Assembly: GCA_007644065.1 (NCBI GenBank)
Contig: VJWN01000012.1
Location: 609,758-673,757, forward strand
Direction: 5' to 3'
Length of the DNA stretch: 64,000 nt
From: Margaritispora aquatica
Taxonomy: Eukaryota; Ascomycota; Leotiomycetes; Helotiales; Discinellaceae
The position numbers and the translations under genes were made by a program. The notes below the pieces were generated by a model. That model saw only the letters and a list, made by a program, of their open reading frames with translations. It made no database searches and was not told the origin of the DNA. Below, one piece after another: positions 1 to 12,896 of the stretch. Positions within the stretch are counted from its first letter, which is position 1, and every line of letters starts with the position of its first letter.

Positions 1-980
1 TAGCATGTTCCTCGTCTTCCTCGGCCTCACAATCTCCGTCGAAAAAGTCCTCGAGGCAGGCAAGCACAAGACGAAGAATCAATCTGCTTCCTATGCTGCG
101 CTGTTCTTCATCTACGCCTTCTCTCCTGCCTACAATATCGGTAACAATGCGTTGACTTACAGTGAGTACTGACTATCCGCCACTCCTCACACCTATATTT
201 GGACTAGGCTACAAAAATAAGTGAGATCTTTATTGACTAACTAACTTAGCTTACCTCATCGAACTCTTCCCCTATGCAGAACGTTCCCGCGGTATTGGTG
301 TCGAGCAATTCTTCGGACGTCTAGCTGGATTTTTCTCAACGTACGTCTCTATTATCCACTCACCCTTTTGGGAAGCCCCATCACCTCCCAGTCTTAATGA
401 CAATGACAATCTCACTCCCAAAATATTCTACTTTACAAATTCTAACCGAGAACCTAATCTAGATACGTCAACCCCATCGCCCTCAAAGCCATAACATGGA
501 AGTACTTCGCCGTCTACGTCGGCTGGATCGTCGTCGAAGCCCTTTGCGTCTTCTTCTTCTACCCCGAGACACAGGGTCGCACATTGGAGGAACTTGCATT
601 CTGTACGTCTTTCCTTAATCTCTTTTAATCACCTCTAATCCTCCTATCTCCTTCTCTCCCCACCTTCCTATCTTCCTCCATCTTCCTCTGATTCCCACTC
701 TCCCCACTCCACCTAATCCAACCCTCCCAAGAGCTTATATGCCCCAAAAAGGCACCAAACTAACAAACCACCTCGCAACACAGTGTTCGAGGACAAATCC
801 CTCTCCGAGAACGTCGTCATCGCCGTCGAGAAGCAGATTCACTACGCCAGCACCGAGAACCTCGCAAGGCAGGAGATCGGCGAGACAGTCCAAGTCCAAG
901 ATGGAGGCGACACTATCACCGCTCCGCCACAAGTCCACCCTGCCGCTGCGACGGAGAGCGAGAAAGTCGCGACAAAGTAG
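1..980 (+). CDS. MFS sugar transporter, 3' part (5' end outside window)
   Basis: This is the C-terminal part of a plasma-membrane sugar porter of the major facilitator superfamily (hexose/lactose-permease type). Visible exons are about 1-161, 250-340, 463-602 and 784-980, joined by GT-AG introns (donors GTGAGT, GTACGT, GTACGT). Joined, they give the last transmembrane helices, a loop with the family-typical ERSRG and a final helix followed by PETQGRTLEEL, the conserved sugar-porter signature after TM12. The cytosolic tail of about 65 residues is hydrophilic and ends SEKVATK. The substrate cannot be told from this part. The gene faces the MetE-like gene tail to tail. Family assignment is firm; the exact first coding base in the window is uncertain because the frame may begin at a splice acceptor. 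Confidence 0.88.
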
Positions 981-1555
981 ATAGGAATTGGAGTGGGATC
1001 ATGGTATTTGGCAGCGAGTGCGGGGTCTTGGGATAGATGTTTGGTATTTGGGATCGTTGGGTTGTGCTGTAAGTAGTGGTTTTGGTGAACGCGGGGTTGG
1101 GAAGAGGTGGATAGTCACTTTAGGTAGGCAGGTACTTTATCTAGCAATCAAATCTGGGTAACAGTAATGATATTATTACCTCCCTCCCATCAGATTTTTG
1201 AACGCCCATACATAACGATATAATGAATGAGCAGAGCCGGACTGCGATCGAGACTCGGATTTAATCAATAAATGAACAAGCGAGCGAGCGAGCAGAAAAA
1301 GAACGAGTACTGGAACTTTTCATTTCGATGAACTTCTTTAAACCTATGTGTTGAGATGTGAAACTTGTATTCGGATTTCTAAAACCATGAGCCTTTTTTC
1401 AGGAGGTTGAAGTATAAGTGACGAGACGATATAAAATTCTAATATAAGACTCTTCTGGACCCACGATTTCGATGAGAGAGTCCATGCATTCATTGCTCGC
1501 TCGCTAAAACTACCTATGCATCACATCTCCCATGACGTACCAACCACCAACAAAC
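981..1555. other. Intergenic, between converging genes
   Basis: This 575-bp stretch separates two convergent 3' ends and I see no gene in it. It contains a short GCGA-type tetranucleotide run (about 1279-1294) and a complementary CTCGCTCGCT run (about 1495-1505). The two could pair as a weak inverted repeat in read-through transcripts. Confidence 0.5.
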
Positions 1556-2863
1556 TCAAGGCTCACCCGGCCAAATCTCCTCCGCCAACCTCCTCACCAA
1601 ATTCAATTTCTCCACCATCTCCCCATGGCCAACGTTATTCCCATCACTATGGCTCGCAAACCCACACTGCGGACTCACACCTAGCCTCTTTAACGCCTCC
1701 TCCTTACTCTCACCCGTCCCCTCAGCAATCAGCTCCGCCGCCTTCCACACCCTGCTCTTCATCTCCCCTAGATCCTCCAATTCAGGAAACTTGCTCGTAA
1801 TCAATCCCAGAATGACGTTCTTCCCCTTCGGCAGCGAGCGCAAAGGCTCGAAGCCCCCAGCGCGAGGAGTGTCGTATTCGAGGTAATACGTGTCGACGTT
1901 CAGCTCCTGGAACAGCTGTGCGGCAATGCGGTCGTAGCCGCCTTCCGAGAAGTGTCGCCCGCCGACAAAGTTCCCCCGACAGAGGTGCACGCCGACGTGC
2001 ATGTCTGCGGGACGTTGGGAGATGCAGTCGTTGTAGAGCTTGATGTAGGAGGTGAGGAGGGCGGAGGAGTCTTCGCCGTTTTTGGCGAAGCCGGCGAGCA
2101 TTTTCTCGGAGCAGAAATCTAGAGTTTTTAGCTTGTTTTTGTTTATGGGTGGGGGACTCCATTGGCAAGGAGACATACAAGCGAGATTTGGGTCGTCGAA
2201 TTGGATGTTTCGACAGCCGTTATCGTAGAGAATCTTTAATTCGGCTTGGTAGGCTTTGGCTATGTCTGCAAAGTACTCTGCGTCTGACGAGTAGACATCT
2301 GATGGGTATGCTCCTCCCTTCTTGTAGCGAAGATGATACCAATTCGGTGCCGCCAAAGTCAATTTCGCTTCGCCTTGACGCTCCTTGGGCAGGAGGTTCT
2401 TGAGGTAATTCCATTGATCCACGTAAGTGCTTCCCACATGTTTGATTTTGCCTGTGCAAATCACCGTCTCGCCCGGCTTATGACCGCTTTCTGTGAAGGC
2501 TGCGATGTCTGGAACGTAGAGACGGAACATGTTGATGTCGACTACCTTGACCTCTTCGAACCCTTCGAGGCCGGGGAAGAATGTACCCCTGGTATTGAGT
2601 TAGTCTATGATACTTGATGGGTGCGTTGGGAGTTACCAGAACATATGTCTTCTGTATTCGCCATCACTAACCGCATGGAAGCCCAAGTCGAGCTGTTCTT
2701 TGACGATGTCCTTCACGGATGTGTCTTCAAGTGCTGTAAGCTTCTTCTCGTCGCCATTCCCTGCGTCAATGGCATGGCGTTCATCGAGGAGAGCTTTGGG
2801 ACGAAGAAGAGAGCCTAGATGTTCTGCTCTGAAGGGAGGGCGTTGATGTAGCTTATGTGCCAT
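1556..2863 (-). CDS. MetE-like (UROD/MetE superfamily) enzyme, 3 exons
   Basis: A protein of 399 aa related to the C-terminal catalytic domain of cobalamin-independent methionine synthase; many fungi carry such stand-alone copies with unproven substrate. Exons are 2637-2863, 2179-2588 and 1556-2118. The first intron (2589-2636) is GT-AG. The second (2119-2178) is exactly 60 nt and stop-free, so a simple frame translation reads through it; removal restores DDPNLAYFCSEKML. Zinc-ligand positions are intact: HLC (the H-x-C pair), the glutamate of YYLEYD, and the cysteine of SPQCGFAS near the C-terminus. Zinc normally activates a thiol for methyl transfer, so some thiol-alkylating role is likely. 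The N-terminal homocysteine/folate half of full MetE is absent, as is usual for this subfamily. The start at 2863 is the only ATG before the first conserved segment. Confidence 0.85.
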
Positions 2864-4233
2864 CTTGATATCTGTGGTTTAGAGATTCAAATCAATTGGA
2901 AATTCTCGACTTTTATTTTTGACGGTTAATCCTCAGTCGACGTTGAGGAAATAGCCGAAGCTTTGTCATGTTCTAATCAGCAAGACTCGATTCATGACGT
3001 CTACTCTTCCTCTCAATGGAAGTTGAACGCCGGTAAAATGCCTGACTTCCCCTCATTGTCAAGCCACCAACCATTAACCAAATCTAGTAATTCGAATATA
3101 TTACGGCAAGAATGGCATGGCGGTGACAAAATAGGCCTGAAGATCAAAACTCGGCTGTATCAGCTTGGGGTGTATCGATTGAGGAGTCTCTTCGTTCGTC
3201 GGTGTTTTATGATATAAGATACTATGCAATATATCTGATCTTAAGTTTTGCTCCTAGAATACTTACGGAAGTGCTACAGGGGTGGGTTCTGTCACCGCCT
3301 TTATTTTATAAAGGGTTAGTAACCGGCCTACAAACCTATAAAACGCGTATAAGTTGATATAGTTAAATAGATAAGAAAACAACGTAAAACAAATTTATCA
3401 AACCTATTAAAGATACTTTAACTCGCAATAAGGCTGCATCCCAAAAATACACAAGATTAGCGACGTACATTCACAAATCCGGAACTTGCTAGCGTGGCGA
3501 CAATACCTCGCCAAACTCCCTAAAAGGTCTATTATGTATTGTAGTCAATAGCCTTTTAATATAGCACCCGTACGTCATCGAGCTGGAGGCCCAATGGTCT
3601 ATACTTGTGACAAACTATTACTCTTTTTCTAGTCTTTGTTCTTTCGCCTAGCTAATATAACAAAAGGACACGAAATACGAATATAAATTGACAATACTTT
3701 AGAAAACATCCCGTCGCCCGGTATTAAAAAGTACAACTCTTTTCTAATTCCGGGATACTTTATCCTTTGTTTAAAGACAAAAGAGAATTTTGGTCTACGG
3801 AGACAAAAGACATTCTACTGTCTGTTTGTCTATAGCCTTTTGAACTTTTACGAGAAATTCCTCGAGCTCCGTACGGGAGCAACTTTCGTCCTTTACAGTA
3901 AAAAATTCGCTATACGAGTCGTGTAGCTGTTTAGTCTTTTATTTTCCCCCCAAAAATATATACTTTTGAATTTGTAAATTTGACCTCTTTCTTTCCCTTT
4001 TCTTCATGTACGGCACCGGAACTTAGTAAATATCTTGATTTAGCCTTAAAACGCACATTTCTTTTACTCTTTGAAATTTCTATGGTACTATTTCAGGCTA
4101 GTAGTGTAGTTTTCCAACATCTGGAAATACTGGTAACAAACGATAGGGCCGGTGTTCGTAGCACCCGATAGTTGCCCTGAACCTCTTGTGAAGCTCTGCT
4201 TCCCTCTTCCCAAGCATCGATCTAGTCTCTTCC
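2864..4233. other. Long intergenic gap holding an AT-rich block
   Basis: The stretch has no convincing gene. About 2870-3230 is ordinary upstream sequence of the MetE-like gene. From about 3230 composition changes sharply to AT-rich, TpA-rich sequence until about 4150, listed separately as a probable degraded repeat. Confidence 0.5.
3240..4150. repeat. Probable RIP-degraded repeat or transposon remnant
   Basis: About 0.9 kb is distinctly richer in A+T and in TpA steps than the flanking genes, and stops are frequent in all six frames. That pattern is what repeat-induced point mutation (C to T at CpA) leaves in ascomycete transposons. I could not see terminal repeats, a poly-A end or any recognisable transposase or reverse-transcriptase motif, so the element class is unknown. 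A plain AT-rich spacer is the alternative. Confidence 0.4.
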
Positions 4234-7200
4234 CTAGCTTCCCTTATGTACCTTTTCTACAATATGCTCGTTATCCTTGATCCAATTCGCGCACCACTGC
4301 TCAAAAACCCTAGCACCCACTGTTTCCGCCCTCTCACGAATCTCCACAGCATTGCTCAAGTTCACAAACGCCCTCCCAGCAACCAAGATCTTATCTTCGA
4401 CTTGAGACATCAGGGCCGGAATCACCCAGCAGTCTGCTCCCTTGTGGAGATCAAAAAGCAGATCGAGCTTGTAAGCCTTCTCATCCTCATCGTCGCTATC
4501 CGACACCTCCATCTCCTCCCAATCGATTTCCTCCTCGTAGGCGTAGTCGATCATAGTCGAGAGTGTATGGTAGGACATATAGTCATCTGGGTCAGTATCG
4601 TCATCATAGCTGATGACGTCTTCCTGTTTCCATCGAGTGTCGAATTGGATGGCACACTTTTCCGATGTTGCGGCTAGCACCACCTTATGAGCTCTGATCA
4701 GTCTGCCTTCAGTCGAGAAAGTGATATCCAGCAGCTTATCTTTTTCTCTCAGTTCTCGTAGTGATTTGGTTACCGAAGAACCGAGGTGAAGCGTTGGCCG
4801 TGTGACGGTCGGATAGGTAATGGAGCGGCAGCCCAAGCTTCTTAACAATTTCTCGAATCGCATGAGACCAGGTCCAACTGCTTTCATTTCCCCGGCGTCG
4901 CATGAGCTGTACAGGACTAGGTTTTCAATCGCTTCCCAGGACGATTCGATATCCTCCAATGTCACTTTGCTGTGATCCAATGTCTTTAGATTCAGCCATA
5001 CTGTAAGGCTGCTGAAATTGTAGCCCAACTTGCTCTCATCTGGATGAGTTTGAAGGTGTTCATATATGAGTTCCAGGTCCGTGAGGAAGTCACTAATTTG
5101 CCTTTGTTCCAGATTTTCGGAAAGAATCGTCATGGTTTGAAGATGGTTCCAAACCGTATTTATATCCGGCCCACCAGTTGGACGTTGGCTGTTGAAGTTG
5201 CCCAACACTTCTCGCGTGGGTTGGTGAATAACGAATGGGGTTTGAGTCCAACTGACAGCTACATACTCGTATAAAATGATGTCAGAAAGCTGTAGAAATG
5301 GGTTCTTAGAAGCCAAAGTAGCCATCGTGTCTCGCCGATACGTTGGTTCTGTGCTGAAGTCTGTTTTGGATTGGAATACTCTTTCTTGTGCGATGGTATT
5401 CCAATGACTGCCAAATTGCTGGGTATTGAAATTGGGAGTCGTGAGTAGAGATAGGACCGTCTGGGAATCTCGCTCAAGCTGAACATCATTCTGAACATCC
5501 CCTGCGTTGAGACGGGCTCCTAGGACCTTGAGGCATTGAATATAGTCTACGGCACTAAGGAAATTGTTCACTCGGTGGCGAAGGCCTAATTTCAACCAAA
5601 GCGATCGTTGTCCTGCCACATCCGCATGGAGGAACCGAGTTTCTCTTTGGTGTCTGAAAGCCGATTCAAATATTGGATCCTCGTGGTCATACAGCTCACA
5701 CGCCTTCTGCAGCTTGCAGTTTCCATCAGCTGCGATGTTGCTGTTAGTCAATATCGGTGAGATGCTATTCCAAGAATCCGAGCGAGCGATGGAACTAGCA
5801 ATCGCGGAAATAAGCTGTCGGAAGTGCTGCCATTGAATGGTGCTCAGAGCTGATGGCAGTGGCAGTACATAGTCCTTGAGGAGCAGCTGAATGGGCAGTT
5901 TTTTAACTCCAAGTTTCAGCAGACAATCCTGGTTTCGAAAATCGCTAGCGAATGAAGGAAGAATAAACCGACTGCAGTCCTTCATCCATGGGACGAGAAG
6001 ACGTGAGTCTGCGGCCATCCAAGAGTCGTTCGCAGAAATCAATTGGCCCGGGGACGGTGAATGAAAGACCGGCCAGAGAGGGATCGACTTCAAGTCAGTA
6101 TCAAGACCGACAAATTCCGTAGATTCACGGTTCAGTATATTGGCTGAAAGGTGGGTTTTAACTAAGCTTTGTAAAATCTGATTGCCAGTGTCAGTAGACC
6201 TTTCATCTATTTTCCGAGCTAGACAAAAGTTCGTTGGAGAATTGGGGTATATCAAGACTTACCTTGAGACTACTCGTATCCAAATGGGCTTTTATGAATG
6301 CCCCGATTCCACTTTTACCTGAGAGCACTCGTATTGAGCGAATAAATCGATAGAAGGAAGCTCCAAGGTCGAACGATTTCTCATCATCGGCGAACCATTT
6401 TGGCATTAAGTCCGGGTCGAAACGCCAAAGACCGGGGATCTTATCGCATAGCTCTTTTTGTTCACCAATCGACGGCTCCAACACTGCCGGGAGTTTGTTG
6501 AATTCCTGCGGGCTTGCATATAAGTAAGTGCCGTTCAATGTTGAGTGAGTTGCTCTGAATATTTTGGCGTTAAGCATGCTGATTTTTGACGAGGGCAGAA
6601 GAGAATCCGTGCGACTGTTCCAGTACTTCCAAAATTCCGTTAGCCATCTATCTTCATCTGTATTTGGCGTTGAGATTGCTACTGGCTTCATCTCAAGTAA
6701 TTTTTTGACATCAGAGAGTGTCAATCTGGCAATATTGAACTTTCCACTGTTGAGAATAGGTTCAAGCATTGCTGTGATGCTCGACTTCACTAAGTGTTTC
6801 GATGCGAATCGAAAGAGCTTCAACTCATCCTCGGATACCAAGAAGTACTTCAATGAATGGGCCTCATTTGTTTCTCCAAGCTTGAATGTAGCCAGATTTC
6901 CATCTTCGAGCGGAATAATGTGACAACCATCCAAATCTTTTAGTTCCTCGTCCAATGGAATGAGAAGATCAAAAATTACTTTTAAGATGTTTGGACTCTG
7001 AGCCATCTCTCTCAGAAGGCATGCTTTGGATTCTTCTAACTTGAAGAGTTTGCGTAGCATTGGTCCTTCGACGCAATGTATCCCAGGTATGGTCTTGAGA
7101 TATGAACTAACCTCGCTTGGTATGTTACGGACCAGGTTAACGTGCATCGCCATGAGTAGAGGAGCCAGTACATTGGATTGACCTTTGGGTAAGAAATCAA

Positions 7201-10200
7201 AAACTGCTTGGCTGATATCAAGCATTTGGGGTGATGTGCGTCGAGGAGCCCCCACGGTAGGCTGGGCCATCGGGAAGAGACGTTGTGTACTCTGTGGTAG
7301 TCTCTGCCAGAAAGATTTACAGAGCAGCTCTGAGCGTCTCCGTCTGGGGGCTTCTTCCTGTGGCCAGAAGCTGAACACAAGCTGACGGACCTGCGATCCA
7401 ATGTCATCAAGGAATGATAAATAGAGCTTCGGCAAAGCGTCTTCAAGAAGATATCTGTTCCATCTGACTCCTTCAGATACCGAATCATGCTCGTCTATCG
7501 CGATAGACTTTCGGTCACCCGAAAGCCAAAAGGTAGCGTGAATATGAACCGGGAGATCCGAAGAATCTGATAATGGCAAAGTATTGAACATTCTTGGCGG
7601 GATAGATTTTGGGAGCATAAAGCTGGAATCAGGAGGGTCGACTGTTGACGATATCAGCGCCGCAATCCCACACTCAACATTCTTCATTACGCTCCTGGAA
7701 AATGCCGGTAATCGATGTACTTCTGGAAACAGATCCTCAATTGCGACCCACCATTTGTCTCTCCCAGCTATTTGAGTACCGAAACTCGGTTTCCAGGTAA
7801 ATCGACAAACGACAAGCTGGGAGAATAGATCAACATCTTCGTCAAGAGATGGTAGCCTAGTGACAGACCACCCGAAATCTGGTTGGCCCTGAATTCTGAA
7901 CTCTATTGACTTGATTCGTCTCAGGAATAGTAAAGAGGCGCGAGCTTCGTGAAAGTATGTCTCCATGAGCCGGCAAGCCTCATTCTCGTCGAACAGTCTT
8001 TTGCTGTTTCTCAAAGTAGAATCAGAAGACGTCGCGCTGGAGCGCAAAGGAAACCGAAAGATCGTCCCTGGGTAATTATCAAGGCCTTGCGTATAGTCCC
8101 ACAATCCTTCGAATGGAGCAAGTTGGTCGCTACAAGCGTCTCGCACTTTCGTTAGTTCCAATTTGACGCCCGGCTTACGTTTCCCTATGGTCTGGTTTCT
8201 TGGTAAAACGTCCTGCTGGGGACTGGCAATCCTAGTGTCAGCAAATAGTTGATTTGAAGGATTTCATTAAAACCCACTCGAGGATGAGCAAATATTTTCC
8301 CGATAGTATCATAGGAACATCTGTCCAGTGGTACATCGTCTGAGAACCTCGTCCAAACTGCCCGACGGTTGTCTTATCGTGTGCCTTGCTGCCCTCCCCC
8401 ACATTTTTGAACCCTTTGAAGTCATCGTCGCTAAAGACTTGATAGGAAATTGTCAGTCACAGGCAAATAGGAAAGGCTACAACATGACTTACCTCCGTCA
8501 TTGTGAACTAGAAATGCCGGTCCTTGAAACGATTTCATTTCCGGTGTCAGAAGCTTTTCCACAGGATGCACTCGTTTGTCTAAAAGCCAGCTGATTCTTG
8601 ACGCTTCTTTGGTGTCATCTGCATTTGCGAGGTATTCTCTGAATGTTGTTTCAACTGGATATCGATCCAAAGTATCTGCAATGCGAGTTGTCACTTTCTC
8701 TCGCTGATCAAACTCGTCATCATCGGCATCTTCAATGTCCAACATCCCCTTGATCAGTCGCTCCCTAAGTCCCCCAATCCTAAGCTTCGATATTGTTGTG
8801 CGAGGAATGTCTAAATGAGTAAGATTGACTTTATCCTTCGACTTCAAGGGCCCAAGATCGTCATAGTTGATATCTTGAATGGGAAAAAACTCCCCAGTAG
8901 TACTAATGATTTTCAGTCCAGCCAAGGAATCTCTTGGGAGATTGCTGGCTAAGTTGACTATCTCGATTGCAACAGCGACGTCAGATTCTTCAAGCACTGG
9001 TTTCGCCTCTAATATCGCCTGGATTTTGAGCAGGTGAGGTAACTGTAGCCGATCACCAACACCAAGCTCGATCAGAAGATTCTTGTGGTCTTGCCAGAAC
9101 TTGTTGTCAATATTCGCGAGGTAGGGTTGCAGACGCTCGCAGCCTGAGAGGGGTTCTATTGGGGGTCGAAAGGCCTGAGATGGTTTGACGAATCTACCGC
9201 TGCTGACAAAAACGCAAGAAAGCTCCACCAAGCTGTCAACAAATGTCTTATTGAGGTTATATTGGGAGATATAACTGAAGATTGCGTCAACAACCCTTCT
9301 ATTCTCGGTTTGAATGCCAAATTCCAGCTGCGAAAGCAAAATGTGGTTTGGTAATATTTCACGCCAGCCCAACCTCTTTTCCCACGCCATTAAAATGGGC
9401 ATATCAAGGATTGGGAGTTGTGAATCGACTAGAAGTCGGTCTCTAGAGCCTCTGCACTCATCTGGTCCTTTCATTGAGAGCTTGCCACTGAGATCAAGAA
9501 CCGGAAGCCACTTTAAGCATCTCAGATTCGAGCTAGGCAAGAATTCCAACGGTGTCGTCCAATGGCAAGTAGAATTTAATAGATTTGTTACACGCTTCTG
9601 GATCTCTCGCATCGAGTACTTGGAGCTTGCATAGCAACGTATTCGATGCTCAATAACAGATTCATCAACTACAGTCTTCAGGCCACAGGCCTTCAGGGGG
9701 GCATTAAATCTGCGAAGAAAACTTGCCGCTGGGAGTACTTCCTCGTCATTGAAACAAAGGCCTTTTAGCTCGGCAACTGATGGATCAATAAGATCATTGG
9801 CCAGCGCAAACTTGGAAGTTTCAACTCCATCCAGCCGAGTAACAGGAATGATGGGAATTCTTCGAAGCCTGCCTTGAAAATCGAGAGACAGCAGAGAAAA
9901 TTTGCCAAGAACGAATTCTGCCAATAGCTTTTTCCAAGGGGGGGTCCAATTGCTGGCCTTGTCACTTTGCCAGGCAGGAATTATATAATCTTGTATCAAT
10001 CGAGAAGATCCGAGACAATCGACTGCAAGAAATCGAAGTAGTTGGATCGAAAAATTCGACCAGTTCGCTGAAACGAACTGGATATTTTCGGTCTCTGGAA
10101 CTGGATCACTGTCGTCGAGGATGCCGAAAGTTTTACTACAGCACCTCAAATCGGTCCACGTCATAATTGACTCCCTATAGTTGGTAAGAGAAGTTCATAG

Positions 10201-12896
10201 GTACTCCCAAAAAAAAAAGAGATCACAAACATTTTGTCACCCACCACTTTCCACGACAGTTTCCGGAATATGGACAAATGGCTTAAAGCTTCAACAATAT
10301 TTCTTCGGTCTGGTTCCTGAGGCTCCTTGGACAACTGTACTGCAACTATCTTAGAAATCATTACTCTTTCTTCATCCGTGATGTGGTCATGATCAACCAA
10401 GGGCCAAATCTGTCGCAACCACTGAACAAGAAACAGTATGCGTCTGCAATCATGGACCCACAGAGTTGACATGATAGCTTCACTTTTCGTAATCATGGTA
10501 AGTTCTAATTGTTTTGTGTGAAGCAATGGGAACTGCTTAGATGGAAACTTAGCATCGAGTCCCCTCATCAGATCATTAATTTTCCCCGGGGGTGCAAAAT
10601 AAACCTGTGATGATGATGCTTTTGGTTTAACTTTTCGATAACAGCCATTATTAAGCGGAAGTAGCCAGAGACAAGAGATATCTTGGTCGAGGATATTAAT
10701 GCCACGCTTTGAAATCCAAGTCCAGGCTATGTTAACGAATTCGGAAGCTTGTTTGTCCAACACAACAAAATCTTGATCTTTTGCTACCTTACTGAATATA
10801 GTGCTCGTACAATACTCTCTCAGGCAGCTGGCAGATCGAAAACGAATTGAGGGATGTACTTTTAAGGATTCACAGCCATCTTTCAAAGCTTTTTGGGTTG
10901 ACTTTGAGAGCTTTCCCACATCCAGATTGCAGAAATCCTCCAGGCTGAAAAGAGCTTCTTCAAGGCTATCCCGGTGGACGTATGCAACGGAATGCCCAAT
11001 TGACCCATACGTCCCATCTTTGAACGGAAATAGATCAAGACCGTCGTAGTCAGTGAACCGGGGCTCGGAAAAAATATATTCAAGGATATCGTGCTTTGTT
11101 TGATTGCTCCATGACTGGATATTGCCCTTGACGCTTCTCAAGAAATTACAGAGGCTCTTGGGGGACAGAATACGATCCTTGAAAATATTCCGAGACATCT
11201 TTTGAAGCCGACTTGGAACATACACGACTGGAGCTTGTGCTTCTGCAAGGGCGTTCCTTAATGACATTGACTCGAGCCCAGTGCCAAGCAGCCCAGCTTT
11301 CGCAGTCTTGTAGCCTACATCTGTGTACCATAGAGACAGGGACTCTTTTTCAATGATCCCCATAACTTTCTCCAAAGCGTTGTTCAAGGGGTCCCGGCCA
11401 TCTCGGTGACTTTGCGGCCACTTCTCAAAGGTTGGTTGCTCAGGATTGAGATTTGCCAGGTGGTTGAGAAGCTTTGTCCAAGCTGCTGGCACTATACCCT
11501 GCAATAACCACTTGTTCCAGTTTCCTGGATCTTGATCTTGGGCGCTCTTATCAGAGAAACTGTACAATCTCGCACGATCCGGCGAAACGCTGAAAAGACC
11601 GTGGATGTGGACAGGCTGGTTTGTTGCAATTGGCAGCGGCAAGACTGTGAAGAGTGACCCATTTACCGTCTCTGAGGATTGTATCTGGGGGTATATCAGC
11701 CGAAAATTAAAGTCGCTAGGGGCTCCCGGAAAATGACTTACTGAAAGCTGGGCTGCAACTGCAACCCAAGGGATATATTTCTGTTTTGTTGCCCAAGCTC
11801 TTGTCTTTTTATCCATCAGATCACACTGTATGGTGTGATGAACAACGAAATTGCTGATCATTGACTCTCCGGTAGATCTATATTCAATCCCAAATGAAAA
11901 AGAATGATCGAAATGGTACGCTGGGTCCTTGAAGGCAGAATTCACAGCTTTGTTTATTTTCGACTTATGTCTGTAGGAAACAAACGTCTTTTAGCAAGAA
12001 TATTTCGAAAGGATGAATTATGCCTCATACTTACAATCGAATTGCTTCTGCATCTGTCAATTTAATTTCAAACGACATACTTTCAGATCCAATTTCGAGC
12101 CTCTCGATGTTTCGCATGAATAACAAACCGTTCTTCCCGAACTCAGATGCAAAGCTTCGAAGGACGCCGAGAACTTCCGAAGTTGTTGTTTCCCAATCTG
12201 AAATCTTACTTTTCACTGCCTGCGCCTGGGTACGGAGTGGAATTCGGATAATGGTCCCGTGAAGCTTCTTATCAAGGTGCTTCATAACAGTTTGAAAGGC
12301 AGACATATGCATTTGGATTTGGATATTCTCGGAATTCTCCACGAAGTCATAGACAGGACCCCCAAGAGACCATGCATTATGTGGATCAAGAATGAGTAAC
12401 TGGTTCCTTGACACTATCGAAGGTGAGTCTGTCCAGTTGTACACCTACGTGATCAGTAAATCCCGCTTGGCGCTTTGGAAGTCCACCTACAGAATTAAAA
12501 CCTCGCCCAAATTTACCAGTGGTTGAGGTATCGTGGAGCTTCAGCGAGTCACCGAGACGTGAAAGATTACCAAAGTCCCTATCTGTAAATACGGCGTTGT
12601 TATAAGCCAGGAGAGCTGGGCCTTGGTATTGTTCAAGGTCCGGATGGATGAGTTCCTGAACAGGATCGCTAACAGCATATGTTTTTTCGTCGAGTATGAA
12701 CCGCTATGAAGGAAATCAATTTGCGGCCAGTAGAGACAGGATAGTTACATACCACTTCCGTAGCACCTGCATCATCAGCATTTTGCAACAATTCTCGAAG
12801 AACGGTACCCCCGGCTGGATAATCTCGACATATGTTTTTGAGCGCCGTTGTCAAGCTTTGAACTTGACCATTTTCACGCATAGGCTGAAGCGCCAT
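4234..12896 (-). CDS. Sacsin-like giant protein with HATPase boxes and C-terminal BTB domain
   Basis: My spliced model gives 2,728 aa in nine exons: 12753-12896, 12491-12703, 12035-12444, 11742-11970, 10245-11684, 8493-10170, 8278-8437, 6263-8231 and 4234-6177. Residues about 30-200 form a GHKL/HSP90-like ATPase box of the sacsin type (ELLQNADDAGATEV, GPALLAYN, GKFGRGFNSV). A second, more divergent box lies near residues 1300-1430 (YLANADD, GPAFLVHNDGG, GQFGRGS). Residues about 2558-2728 look like a BTB/POZ domain (LLDITFSTEGRLIRAHKVVLAA) interrupted by an acidic loop. In animals sacsin links Hsp70/proteasome factors; a chaperone or ubiquitin-adaptor role here is inference. The 11685-11741 intron is 57 nt and in frame. 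The 10171-10244 intron ends GGGAG and is the least certain junction. Confidence 0.85.
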
